Positions 38,178-46,889 of a stretch of 64,000 nucleotides of DNA are shown here, piece after piece. Numbering within the stretch: position 1 is the stretch's first letter; every line of letters begins with the position of its first letter. Below the pieces are notes generated by a model, which was not told the origin of the DNA, ran no database searches, and worked only from the letters and a program-made list of their open reading frames with translations. Position numbers and translations under genes: made by a program. Source of the stretch: JALORV01 sp035498175 (lineage in GTDB: Bacteria; Pseudomonadota; Gammaproteobacteria; Burkholderiales; Burkholderiaceae_F). The stretch is taken from NCBI GenBank assembly GCA_035498175.1, contig DATKAJ010000025.1, positions 62,001 to 126,000 of the forward strand. The letters run 5' to 3'.

Positions 38178-39689
38178 ATGGACCTCATCAACAACCTGAC
38201 CCTCGGTTTCTCCACGGCCCTGTCGCTTTCGAACCTGCTGTATGCGTTCATCGGCGCGCTGATCGGAACGCTGATCGGCGTGCTGCCGGGGATCGGTCCC
38301 ATCGCCACACTGGCAATGCTGCTGCCGACCACCTACGCGCTCGAACCGACCTCGGCGCTGATCATGCTGGCCGGCATCTACTATGGCGCGCAATACGGCG
38401 GATCGACCACCGCGATCCTGGTCAACATTCCGGGCGAATCCTCTTCGGTGGTCACCTGCATCGACGGCTACCAGATGGCGCGCCGCGGCCGCGCCGGCTC
38501 GGCGCTCGCCGTCTCGGCGCTCGGGTCGTTCTTCGCCGGCACGGTCGGCACCCTGATCATCGCGACGCTGGCGGGCCCGATGGTCGAGCTCGCCTTCAAG
38601 TTCGGGCCGGCCGAATACTTCTCGTTGATGGTGCTGGGCCTGATCGGTGCGGTCGTGCTGGCCTCGGGCTCGCTGGTAAAAGCGATCGCGATGATCGTGC
38701 TCGGGCTGCTGCTCGGGCTGGTCGGCACCGACGTCAACTCCGGCGTCGCCCGCTACAGCTTCGACATCCCGGAACTGGCCGACGGCATCGGCTTCGTCGG
38801 CGTGGCGATGGGCGTGTTCGGCTTCGCCGAGATCATCGCCAACCTCGAGCAGAAGGAGGGTGAACGGCTGGTCTTCACCGACAAGGTCGGGAAGCTGTGG
38901 CCGAACCGGCAGGAATTCTTCTACGCGATTCCGGCGGTGCTGCGGGGCACGGCGCTGGGCTCTGTGCTCGGCGTACTACCGGGCGGCGGTGCGCTGCTTG
39001 CGTCGTTTGCCTCGTACACGCTGGAAAAGAAGATCACGCGCAACCCGGACCCACCGTTCGGGCAGGGCAATGTTCGCGGAGTCGCGGCGCCGGAGTCGGC
39101 GAACAACGCCGGCGCGCAGACTTCGTTCATTCCGATGCTGACGCTCGGTATACCGCCGAATGCGGTGATGGCGCTGATGGTCGGCGCGATGACGATCCAC
39201 AACATCCAGCCGGGACCGCAGGTGATGTCGAGCAACCCGTCGCTCTTCTGGGGCCTGATCGCGTCGATGTGGATCGGCAACCTGATGCTGGTGATCCTGA
39301 ACCTGCCGCTGATCGGCATCTGGGTGCAGCTGCTGAAGGTACCTTACCGGCTTCTGTACCCGGCGATCCTGGTGTTCTGCTGCATCGGCGTCTACACGAT
39401 CAACAACAATTCGTTCGATGTGAGCATCACCGCCGCCTTCGGCCTGCTCGGATACGTCTTCTACAAGCTACGCTGCGAACCGGCGCCGCTGATCCTCGGT
39501 TTCATCCTGGGTCCGATGATGGAAGAGAACCTCAGGCGCGCGATGCTGCTGTCGCGCGGCGACCCGACCGTGTTCTTCACCCGGCCGCTGTCGCTGACGC
39601 TGCTGGTGATGGCCGCCGCGCTGGTCGTGATCGTCGCGCTGCCGCAGATCAGCCGCAGGCGCGAAGAGGCATTCCAGGAGGTCGACTGA
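38178..39689 (+). CDS. Tripartite tricarboxylate transporter TctA-family permease
   Basis: A 503-residue large permease with about twelve helices. The two repeats of the conserved Gly/Pro motif are GVLPGIGPIATLAMLLP and GVLPGGGALLASFASYTLEK, and YYGAQYGGSTTAILVNIPGE is the family hallmark. Takes up substrate delivered by the periplasmic Bug receptor using an ion gradient. A second Bug gene follows. Confidence 0.94.
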   Translation: MDLINNLTLGFSTALSLSNLLYAFIGALIGTLIGVLPGIGPIATLAMLLPTTYALEPTSALIMLAGIYYGAQYGGSTTAILVNIPGESSSVVTCIDGYQMARRGRAGSALAVSALGSFFAGTVGTLIIATLAGPMVELAFKFGPAEYFSLMVLGLIGAVVLASGSLVKAIAMIVLGLLLGLVGTDVNSGVARYSFDIPELADGIGFVGVAMGVFGFAEIIANLEQKEGERLVFTDKVGKLWPNRQEFFYAIPAVLRGTALGSVLGVLPGGGALLASFASYTLEKKITRNPDPPFGQGNVRGVAAPESANNAGAQTSFIPMLTLGIPPNAVMALMVGAMTIHNIQPGPQVMSSNPSLFWGLIASMWIGNLMLVILNLPLIGIWVQLLKVPYRLLYPAILVFCCIGVYTINNNSFDVSITAAFGLLGYVFYKLRCEPAPLILGFILGPMMEENLRRAMLLSRGDPTVFFTRPLSLTLLVMAAALVVIVALPQISRRREEAFQEVD

Positions 39690-39729
39690 GCGCGGCATTT
39701 CGGCGGCCGGGCGGAATCACGGACGAACG

Positions 39730-40692
39730 ATGAGAGCGGCCGCACTGCTTGCCACCCTCGCCGTTGCGCTGGCACCCGCGCTCGCTTCGGCACAGGCGTA
39801 TCCGAACCGGCCGATCCGGCTCGTGGTGCCGTTCCCGCCGGCCGGCGCGACCGACATCCTGTCGCGAGAACTCGCGCGCCATTTATCGGATCGGCTGAAG
39901 CAGCAGGTCGTGGTCGACAACCGGCCCGGTGCGGGAGGATCGATCGGCAGCGACATCGTGGCCAAGAGCGCGCCGGACGGCTACACGATCCAGATGGCGA
40001 CCAGCTCGACGCATGCGATCGGTCCGCACCTGAATCCCAAGATCCCGTACAACGCGCTGACGGACTTCACGCCGATCGCGCACGTTGCCGACTCGGCCAA
40101 CGTTCTCGTTGTCGCACCAAACGTCAAGGCTGCAAGCGTCAGCGAGCTGATTGCACTGCTGAAGGCGCAGCCGGGCGGCTACAACTTCGGTTCGAGCGGC
40201 AACGGCACAATCGTTCACCTGACCGGCGAGCTGTTCAAGTCAATGACCGGCACCTACATCGTGCACATCCCGTACCGCGGCACGGCGCTGGTGATCCCAG
40301 ACATGATCGGCGGGCAGATCCACATCCTGTTCGACAACGTCGCGTCGGCTCTGCCCTACCTGAAGGACGGCAAGCTGCGCGCACTCGCCGTCACCTCGCT
40401 GCAGCCCTCCCCCCTGCTGCCCGGCGTCCCTACCGTTGCCGAGACGGTGCCGGGGTTCGACTCGACCACCTGGTTCGGAATCTTCGGACCGAAGGGCCTG
40501 TCCCCCGAGGTCGTGCAGAGGCTCAACACCGAGGTCAATGCCGTGCTGAAGAACCCCGAGTTCCGCGAGCGGCTGAAAACGCTCGGCTACGAAGCTGCCG
40601 GCGGAACACCGGCCGACTTTGCCCGCGTCGTAGCGAACGACAGTGCGAAGTGGGCGCGCCTGATCAAGGAACGCGGCATCACGGGCGAGTAG
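39730..40692 (+). CDS. Second Bug-family (TctC) substrate-binding protein
   Basis: A 320-residue receptor starting at ATG 39730 with signal peptide AAALLATLAVALAPALASAQ. IRLVVPFPPAGATDILSREL and DNRPGAGGSIGSDIVAKSAP are Bug motifs. It differs clearly from the first Bug protein, so it is an older paralog, not a recent duplicate. It may share the TctAB permease or feed the downstream GGT/KASIII enzymes' substrate; neither is proven. Confidence 0.92.
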   Translation: MRAAALLATLAVALAPALASAQAYPNRPIRLVVPFPPAGATDILSRELARHLSDRLKQQVVVDNRPGAGGSIGSDIVAKSAPDGYTIQMATSSTHAIGPHLNPKIPYNALTDFTPIAHVADSANVLVVAPNVKAASVSELIALLKAQPGGYNFGSSGNGTIVHLTGELFKSMTGTYIVHIPYRGTALVIPDMIGGQIHILFDNVASALPYLKDGKLRALAVTSLQPSPLLPGVPTVAETVPGFDSTTWFGIFGPKGLSPEVVQRLNTEVNAVLKNPEFRERLKTLGYEAAGGTPADFARVVANDSAKWARLIKERGITGE

Positions 40693-40752
40693 TCTTCACG
40701 CCGCCCGCAGAGGCATCGAACAACGCGTGCGCGCCACGCCGATGGACCCCGC

Positions 40753-42390
40753 ATGAATTTCGACTGGCACAACTCCTATCCGTCCGTCCGCACTCCGGTA
40801 TTCGCGCGCAACCTGGTTGCGACCAGCCAGCCGCTGGCCGCGCAGGCGGGACTGCGCATGCTGCAGGCGGGCGGCAATGCGGCTGATGCCGCGGTCGCGG
40901 CCGCCGCAGTGATCACGATGACCGAGCCGTGCAGCAACGGTCTCGGCGCCGACAATTTCGCGATCGTCTGGGACCCCTCATCGAAGTCGCTGTTGGGGAT
41001 GAATTCCAGCGGAATCTCCCCCGCCGCCTGGACGCACGATTACTTCCGGCGCAAATACGGCGACGACCTTGCGCGTACTCGTCCGATGCGCGGTTGGGAC
41101 ACGGTCACCGTGCCCGGCGCGGCCGCGGGGTGGGCCCTGCTGCACCGCCGTCTCGGCCGCCTCGCTTTCAGCGACGTGATGGCGCCGGCCATCGAGTACG
41201 CCGAGCGGGGCTTCGCGGTCTCGCCGATCGTGCACGACAAATGGCAGCGTGCCGTACCGCTGCTGCATGAAGGGCCCGGCTGGGCCGACCACTTCATGCC
41301 GAGGGGACGCGCGCCCGAGATCGGCGAGCACTTCGTGCTGGCCGGCGCTGCGCGAACACTGACGCTGATCGCACGGGAAGGCGGGGCGGCCTTCTATCAC
41401 GGCGAAATCGCCGCTGCGATCGAGCGTCATGCGAAGGCGACCGGCGGAGCGCTCACGGCGCGCGACCTGGCCGCCTACTGGGACTGGGTGCAGCAGGCGG
41501 GCTGGGTCGACACGATCAGCACCTCGTTCATGGGGCACGAGCTGCACGAGATCCCGCCGAACGGACAGGGCATCGCCGCGCTGTCATGCCTCGGGATCCT
41601 GCGCCACACCGCACTCGCCGACTACGCGGTCGATAGCGCGGACTGGCAGCACGTCGCCATCGAAGCGATGAAGCTCGCCTTCGCCGACACCTACGCCTAC
41701 GTCGCCGACCCGCGGGCGATGGCCTTCACGCCGGCCGCGCTGCTCGACGATGGCTACCTCGCGCAACGCGCCCGCCTGATCGACATGCGGCAGGCGCGCG
41801 CGCCTGCGGCCGGCGCGCCCCCGCGCGGCGGCACGATCTATCTGTCGGCCGCAGACGCCGACGGCATGATGGTGTCGCTGATCCAGTCGAACTACATGGG
41901 TTTCGGGTCAGGCGTGGTTGTGCCCGGCTACGGCATCTCGCTGCAGAACCGCGGCCAAGGATTCTCTATGAATCCAGCGAGCCCCAACGTCGTCGCGCCG
42001 GCCAAGCGACCCTTCCACACCATCATCCCTGGCTTCCTGATGAAGGACGGAGCGCCGCAAATGAGCTTCGGCGTGATGGGCGGCAACATGCAGCCGCAGG
42101 GGCATGTGCAGACGCTGGTGCGGATGCTGCTGGCGCGGCAGCAGCCGCAGGCGGCGTGCGATGCGCCGCGCTGGAAGGTGATGAGCGGCCTCGACCTCGA
42201 GGTGGAAGCGTCGCTGCCGCTCCCGGTCGTCGAGGAACTCGCGCAGCGCGGCCACCGCATCACCCGCGCCAACGACAGCTACATGGATTTCGGCTCGGGA
42301 CAGTTCATCTGGCGCCTCGGCGATCCGGCCATCGATGGCTATGTCGCGGCCAGCGACTCACGCCGCGATGGCCTCGTTGCGGGCTGCTGA
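40753..42390 (+). CDS. Gamma-glutamyltransferase-family protein (Ntn hydrolase)
   Basis: A 545-residue enzyme of the GGT family. LAAQAGLRMLQAGGNAADAA, TEPCSNGLGADNFAI and GWDTVTVPGAAAGWALLHRR are N-terminal family motifs. Autoprocessing would occur before the Thr in RGGTIYLSAADADGMM, the nucleophile position. There is no signal peptide, unlike classic periplasmic GGT; such cytoplasmic homologues cleave other amides or oxidise other substrates. It follows the second Bug gene and precedes a KASIII gene on the same strand. Confidence 0.88.
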   Translation: MNFDWHNSYPSVRTPVFARNLVATSQPLAAQAGLRMLQAGGNAADAAVAAAAVITMTEPCSNGLGADNFAIVWDPSSKSLLGMNSSGISPAAWTHDYFRRKYGDDLARTRPMRGWDTVTVPGAAAGWALLHRRLGRLAFSDVMAPAIEYAERGFAVSPIVHDKWQRAVPLLHEGPGWADHFMPRGRAPEIGEHFVLAGAARTLTLIAREGGAAFYHGEIAAAIERHAKATGGALTARDLAAYWDWVQQAGWVDTISTSFMGHELHEIPPNGQGIAALSCLGILRHTALADYAVDSADWQHVAIEAMKLAFADTYAYVADPRAMAFTPAALLDDGYLAQRARLIDMRQARAPAAGAPPRGGTIYLSAADADGMMVSLIQSNYMGFGSGVVVPGYGISLQNRGQGFSMNPASPNVVAPAKRPFHTIIPGFLMKDGAPQMSFGVMGGNMQPQGHVQTLVRMLLARQQPQAACDAPRWKVMSGLDLEVEASLPLPVVEELAQRGHRITRANDSYMDFGSGQFIWRLGDPAIDGYVAASDSRRDGLVAGC

Positions 42391-42482
42391 GGCGATGGCG
42401 GGACCGGCGCGCGGATTCTGAGAGAATCGCGGCGGGGAGCCACGGCGCGCCACGAGCGCGGCCAGCACAAGAAGGAAATTCC

Positions 42483-43604
42483 ATGACCTATGCGGCCATC
42501 ACCGGCTGGGGCAAGTGCATGCCGCCCGCCGTGCTGTCGAACCAGGACCTCGCCACCTTTCTCGACACAACCGACGACTGGATCATCTCGCGCACCGGGA
42601 TGAAGGAGCGCCGCATTTCGCACGTCTCCGCGATCGATATGTCGACAGTCGCCAGCGCCCGCGCATTGGCTTGCGCGGGACTCGCCGCGGAGGACCTCGA
42701 TCTGATCGTCTACGGCAGTTGCAGCAATGACGAGCAGGTGCCCAACAGCGCCTCGGGCGTGCAGGTGCGGCTCGGTGCCGTCAACGCGGCGTCGATGGAC
42801 GTCAACACCGCGTGCACCAGCTTTCTTTACGGCCTGTCGAGCGCCTCCGCGATGATCCGCACCGGCGCCGTGCGCAATGCGCTGGTGATCGGCGTCGAGC
42901 TGATTTCGCCGTACATGGACTGGACCAATCGCAACGTCGCCGTGCTCTTCGGTGACGGCTGCGCCGCGGTTGTACTGCAGGCGAGTGAGAACAAGGAGGG
43001 GCTGCTCGGCGAGCAGCTCGGCTGCAACGCCGACGCGCGCCACATCCTGCGCGTGCGTGGCATGGGCTGCACCTACGCGAACCGCGGCGTGCAGTACGGC
43101 GATACGCTGTGGGACTTCGATGGCCAGGAGATCTTCAAGAAGGCCGTCAAGGGCATGGCCATCGCCTCAGAAAGGGTGATGGCCAAGTGCGGCGTCAAGC
43201 CCGATGAAATCGATCTTGTCGTGCCGCATCAAGCCAATCTGCGCATCATCGAGGCCGTCGCGAAGCACGCGGGCCTGCCGATGGACAAGGTGTTCCTGAC
43301 CGTGCAGCGCTACGGCAACATGAGTGCAGCCACGGTACCGGTGGCGCTCGTCGACGCGCTCGAGGAAGGCCGCGTCAGGCCCGGCACGCTGATCCTGATG
43401 CCGGGCTTCGGCGGCGGACTCACACTGTGCTCGCACCTCGTCAAGTGGGGCCAGCGCGTGACGCCGCTCGGGACGACCGAAATCGACCTGCCACCCGTGA
43501 CGCAGTCGGCGCTGGAGATGGTCAACGCCATCCGCGCCCGCAAACACGCACATGACAGTTCCGAAGCGGGACTGATGTCGCCGCACTTCGCCGAAGTCGC
43601 CTGA
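42483..43604 (+). CDS. Beta-ketoacyl-ACP synthase III family protein
   Basis: A 373-residue thiolase-fold enzyme from ATG 42483 with AAGGA ribosome site. The catalytic triad is visible: Cys111 in NTACTSFLYG, His in VPHQANLRIIEA and Asn in RYGNMSAATVP. Longer at the C-terminus than FabH (about 317 residues), ending with a helical tail. It could be a FabH paralog for specialised acyl chains or a catabolic condensing enzyme. Its stop overlaps the start of the truncated DUF3604 fragment. Confidence 0.9.
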   Translation: MTYAAITGWGKCMPPAVLSNQDLATFLDTTDDWIISRTGMKERRISHVSAIDMSTVASARALACAGLAAEDLDLIVYGSCSNDEQVPNSASGVQVRLGAVNAASMDVNTACTSFLYGLSSASAMIRTGAVRNALVIGVELISPYMDWTNRNVAVLFGDGCAAVVLQASENKEGLLGEQLGCNADARHILRVRGMGCTYANRGVQYGDTLWDFDGQEIFKKAVKGMAIASERVMAKCGVKPDEIDLVVPHQANLRIIEAVAKHAGLPMDKVFLTVQRYGNMSAATVPVALVDALEEGRVRPGTLILMPGFGGGLTLCSHLVKWGQRVTPLGTTEIDLPPVTQSALEMVNAIRARKHAHDSSEAGLMSPHFAEVA

Positions 43605-43942
43605 TGCTTCGTGCCGCCCGTCAGGGCGCGACGGTCGCAGTCTTCTGTCCGCGGCCTGAGAATGCCCCGAAAGCAGGCCCCAATTTGAAGGGATCTCTGG
43701 TTGCGCTGACGGTAGCGATCGCTGCCGCGGGATGCCGAAATGAGGCGGACAGGCCGGCCCTTGTGCCGACGAGCCCCGCGCCAACGACCACTGCGACGAG
43801 CGCGGCGACGGCCGAGCAGCTCGAAGCGGCGGTTCCAGAGAATCCGTTGAAGGACGCGTACTGCGGGGAGACCCACGTACACACCTCGTATTCGCTGGAC
43901 GCGTACATCGGTGGCGCGCGCATCACCCCGGACGAGGCCTAC
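43604..43942 (+). pseudogene. Truncated 5' fragment of a DUF3604 lipoprotein gene
   Basis: The translation from about 43683 is a near copy of the first 100 residues of the intact gene at 50691: SLVALTVAIAAAGCRNEAD (lipobox AAGC), then GETHVHTSYSLDAY and GGARITPDEAY. Similarity ends abruptly at DEAY (43942); the frame then runs into unrelated hrpA sequence and stops at 44062. The metal-binding core past the first HxH motif is gone, so it cannot be functional. DNA similarity to 50691 is also obvious by eye. Confidence 0.85.
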
Positions 43943-43943
43943 A

Positions 43944-44558
43944 GCGGCGTTTCCGGGCTTCGAAGCGACGCGCGAGCAGGTGATCGTCGCGGCGATCGAT
44001 CGCACCTGCCTCGGCGAACCCTGGCCGACCGATCGTGCGGCCTTCATCGCGCGCAAGGATGAAGCGCGCGCAAAACTCAGCCTGATTGCGCAGGAGATCG
44101 CGCGGCTGCTGACTACGATCGTCGCCGAGGCCACATCGCTGCAGAAGAAGATCACTGCGGCTCGCTCGTTTTCGGCCGTGATCGCCGACATCGAGCAGCA
44201 GCTGGCACGTCTGTTCGTGCGCGGTTTCTTGGTCGCTGCTCAGCTGGCTCACTATCCGCGCTACCTGAAGGCAATCGCGTTGCGGCTCGACAAGCTGAAG
44301 AGCGATCCCGCGCGCGACGCCCAGCGAATGCAGGAAATCCAAGTGCTGCAGACTCCCTGGTTACGCGAAGTAGCGGCACGCAAGGGCGTGCACGATCCGC
44401 GCCTGGAGGAGTTCCGCTGGCTGCTGGAGGAACTGCGCGTCAGCCTGTACGCGCAGGAGCTGCGGACGCCAATGCCCGTCAGCAGTAAGCGACTGCAGAA
44501 GGCGTGGGATGCACTGGTCGCTAGCCGGCAGGGGCAGGACCGCGCCCAAATGCGGTGA
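43944..44558 (+). pseudogene. hrpA: 3' remnant of ATP-dependent RNA helicase gene hrpA
   Basis: About 204 residues of the C-terminal DUF3418 domain of HrpA: FPGFEATREQVIVAAIDRTC, then QLARLFVRGFLVAAQLAHYP, YLKAIALRLDKL and EEFRWLLEELRVSLYAQELR ending in TPMPVSSKRLQKAWDAL. Full HrpA is about 1,300 residues with a helicase core, none of which is here. The fragment starts exactly where the DUF3604 fragment stops and is in a different frame, so it has no start of its own. It ends five bases before the convergent MFS gene. Confidence 0.85.
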
Positions 44559-44562
44559 CGGC

Positions 44563-45861
44563 CTATCTTCGGTTGACGGATAGGCTGTGCATCAAACCGT
44601 GTGACGCGGCATTGCTCAACGGGACCTGAACGTAGAGAAGAACGGTCACTCCCACCACCAGTGGGACGAGCAGCAGGCATAGTGCCCAGTCGTCGCTGCC
44701 AAATGCAGCAGACGCTATGCCGAACACCAGCGGCCCCGTTGCCGCAGACAGGCGCCCGGCGACGGCATTGAATCCAAACAGTTCGCCGGCCTGATCGGCT
44801 GGAATCAGCAGCGAGAACAATGAACGGCAAACCGCCTGCAGCGATCCGTACACGAGACTCAGCAGCACCACCACGACCACCGGGACCAGGGAGTGCCTCC
44901 CGAACGCCATCAGCAGGATGGCGACGCCGAGAACCGCCGACATCGCGTACAGCATCGGCTTCTGTCCCACGTGATCAGCGAGCGTGCCCAGCACCAGCGT
45001 CGCCGGCGCGGCGAGCACGTGGTAGAGCAGGGCGAGCCATAGCAGGCCTTCGATGGTCAAGCCGAAACGCGCGCGCACGACGATCGCGACGAAAAGAAGA
45101 ATCGTCACCAGCACGTCGTTGATCAAGTAGAAGGCCAGCAGGAAGCGGAACGCTTCGCGGTGGCGTCGCCAATGGCGCAGCGTTTCGAGAACGCCACCCA
45201 GCGTGCGATGCGCCGCGATGCCGACCAGCCGATTTCGCAGGTGCTCGTTGCGCAGCCGCCGTAGTCCGAGCAGCGCGAAGATGCCGAGAGCGATTCCCAG
45301 CAGCCCCGCGGCAAGGAAGGCATCCGCCAGGCGCATTGGTTGTGCGGCCGCCGGCACTCCGTGCATGATGGACAGAGCGACCAGCAGCGCCAGGATGCCG
45401 CCGGAGAATCCAAGCGCCCAGCCGAATCCCGAGACGCGGCCGACGTGGGTCGGCGCCGCGACGCGCAGCAGCAGCGAGTCGTAGTTGGCGGTGGCGAGTG
45501 TATAACCGACCTGCGCGGCAATGAAAAGCACCGCCGCCAGGCGCAGCTCGGCGTGACCGGCGAGAGGCATCAGCAGCGTGGGGAGCATGCAGAGTGACGT
45601 GCTCCACCACAGCGCGGACAGCCAGCGTTCCCGCCGGTCGGCATAGGCGCCGACGAGAGGCGCCAGCACGCCGGCCAGCGCCAAGGCCAGCGCAGCGACC
45701 AGGCCCCAGCGACCCGTGGCGCCCGGCACATCGCCCATGACCACCGAGACGAAGTACAGGCCGAAGAAGGGCGGCACGATTGCCGCGTAAGTCGACGTGG
45801 CAACGTCGTAGAGTGCCCACGCCAGCACAGGGCGTGAGAGCCAACGCCGCGTGTGGGTCAT
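44563..45861 (-). CDS. MFS transporter, UMF1 (Atg22-like) family
   Basis: A 432-residue permease with about twelve hydrophobic segments. The N-terminus PVLAWALYDVATSTYAAIVP and the following ADRRERW loop are characteristic of the UMF1/Atg22 family; a second-half loop LADHVGQKPMLYAMS matches MFS motif A. Substrate unknown. Its ATG overlaps the Crp/Fnr gene's stop by four bases (45858-45861), so it is in the same operon. Confidence 0.88.
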   Translation of the reverse strand: MTHTRRWLSRPVLAWALYDVATSTYAAIVPPFFGLYFVSVVMGDVPGATGRWGLVAALALALAGVLAPLVGAYADRRERWLSALWWSTSLCMLPTLLMPLAGHAELRLAAVLFIAAQVGYTLATANYDSLLLRVAAPTHVGRVSGFGWALGFSGGILALLVALSIMHGVPAAAQPMRLADAFLAAGLLGIALGIFALLGLRRLRNEHLRNRLVGIAAHRTLGGVLETLRHWRRHREAFRFLLAFYLINDVLVTILLFVAIVVRARFGLTIEGLLWLALLYHVLAAPATLVLGTLADHVGQKPMLYAMSAVLGVAILLMAFGRHSLVPVVVVVLLSLVYGSLQAVCRSLFSLLIPADQAGELFGFNAVAGRLSAATGPLVFGIASAAFGSDDWALCLLLVPLVVGVTVLLYVQVPLSNAASHGLMHSLSVNRR

Positions 45862-46643
45862 TGCTTGACGCGAATACGCTCGGCGTGCGACGCCGGACGC
45901 GCACCGCGAGGTCCAGTCGCTGCGGGTCGGGGCTCTGCTTCAGGAACCTCGATGACTTCGCCCAGGCGGCTGGGATCGAGCACTGTGATCTTCCGGAAGC
46001 CCAGTCCGATCAGGCCCTGTTGCTGAAAACTGCCGAGCAGGGCGTTCAGCGTCTGACGCGACACGCCGATCAAGCGGGACAGCTCCGCCTGCGAGACTCC
46101 CAGAGTCACAGGTCCAGCAGACGCTCGGTCCGACTGCTGCAGTTGCGCCATGACGGACAGGCGGCGCCGCAAGCGGACATCCGGTGTTACCTCCTGGACT
46201 TCGACGAACGCACGCAGCAATGCCGCGTAGCGCTCGTACACCAGGTTCGCGAAGTAGCGGTAGTAGCGCGGTTCCTCTTCGACGATGAGGTCGAAATGGG
46301 CTTTGGGGAAATAAAGCGCGCTCACCTTCGTGTGCGCAATGAAGGTCGCGATGGTTGGTGTTCCGGTCAGGACGCCGAACTCGCCTAACCAGATGCCTGG
46401 CTGTCCGACGTGGACCAGGGCCTCGTCGCCCGAGGCCAGTGAGGCGACCACATGCACCTGCCCTTCGAGCACCGCGAACAGTCCCTTCGGCGGGCTGCCT
46501 TCGATACTGAGGAGCTGACCCTTGGCGTACGTGCGCACCCGGGAACGCGCGATGACTAGCTCTCGCAGCGCCAGTGGCATCCGGCCGAACCAGGAGCCCT
46601 GGCTCAGGCGATTCATCAGCGGTTGCCGCTCGTCGAGTTCCAC
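45858..46643 (-). CDS. Crp/Fnr-family transcriptional regulator
   Basis: A 261-residue regulator starting with GTG at 46643. The cyclic-nucleotide-binding-like domain has KGLFAVLEGQVHVVASLASG and WLGEFGVLTG. The helix-turn-helix is VSQAELSRLIGVSRQTLNAL. Compared with E. coli CRP (SRETVGR), Arg180 is kept, Glu181 is Gln and Arg185 is Ala, so a changed recognition sequence is expected. There are no FNR-type iron-sulfur Cys. Two TGTCG-N6-CGACA dyads lie upstream. It shares an operon with the MFS gene. Confidence 0.9.
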   Translation of the reverse strand: MELDERQPLMNRLSQGSWFGRMPLALRELVIARSRVRTYAKGQLLSIEGSPPKGLFAVLEGQVHVVASLASGDEALVHVGQPGIWLGEFGVLTGTPTIATFIAHTKVSALYFPKAHFDLIVEEEPRYYRYFANLVYERYAALLRAFVEVQEVTPDVRLRRRLSVMAQLQQSDRASAGPVTLGVSQAELSRLIGVSRQTLNALLGSFQQQGLIGLGFRKITVLDPSRLGEVIEVPEAEPRPAATGPRGARPASHAERIRVKQ

Positions 46644-46660
46644 GCGGTTCCGGAATCAAA

Positions 46661-46676
46661 TGTCGCGAATCCGACA
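46661..46676. promoter_or_regulatory. Crp/Fnr-type operator, site 1
   Basis: TGTCGCGAATCCGACA: half-sites TGTCG and CGACA with a six-base spacer, the same 5-6-5 geometry as CRP sites (TGTGA-N6-TCACA). It lies 18 bases upstream of the Crp/Fnr start codon, fitting autoregulation. Confidence 0.6.
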
Positions 46677-46758
46677 AGTTTGGCACATCCGCAGTCGCGG
46701 CCTTTTTGGCGCGCGCTCCGGAAATGACCGGCCCGTTACATCGCAAGAAAGGGGCAAT

Positions 46759-46774
46759 TGTCGCGTGGCCGACA
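46759..46774. promoter_or_regulatory. Crp/Fnr-type operator, site 2
   Basis: TGTCGCGTGGCCGACA: same half-sites and spacing as site 1, 98 bases away. It lies on the side of the divergent DUF2092 operon, which may therefore be controlled by the same regulator. Confidence 0.6.
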
Positions 46775-46889
46775 GGATCTGCGCCGTCGCTGACTTAACG
46801 TGCGAAGACCTCGAAGGCGGCGGCGCACCAGCGCCCTCATTTCGGCCAAGGTCCCTCAGCGTCCGGTCCGACGCGTGAAATGCCAGGAG

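Noticed and set aside
43604..44062. A genuine 152-residue lipoprotein
   Set aside because: The first part copies the DUF3604 start, but the frame then runs into out-of-frame hrpA sequence; it is a truncated remnant.
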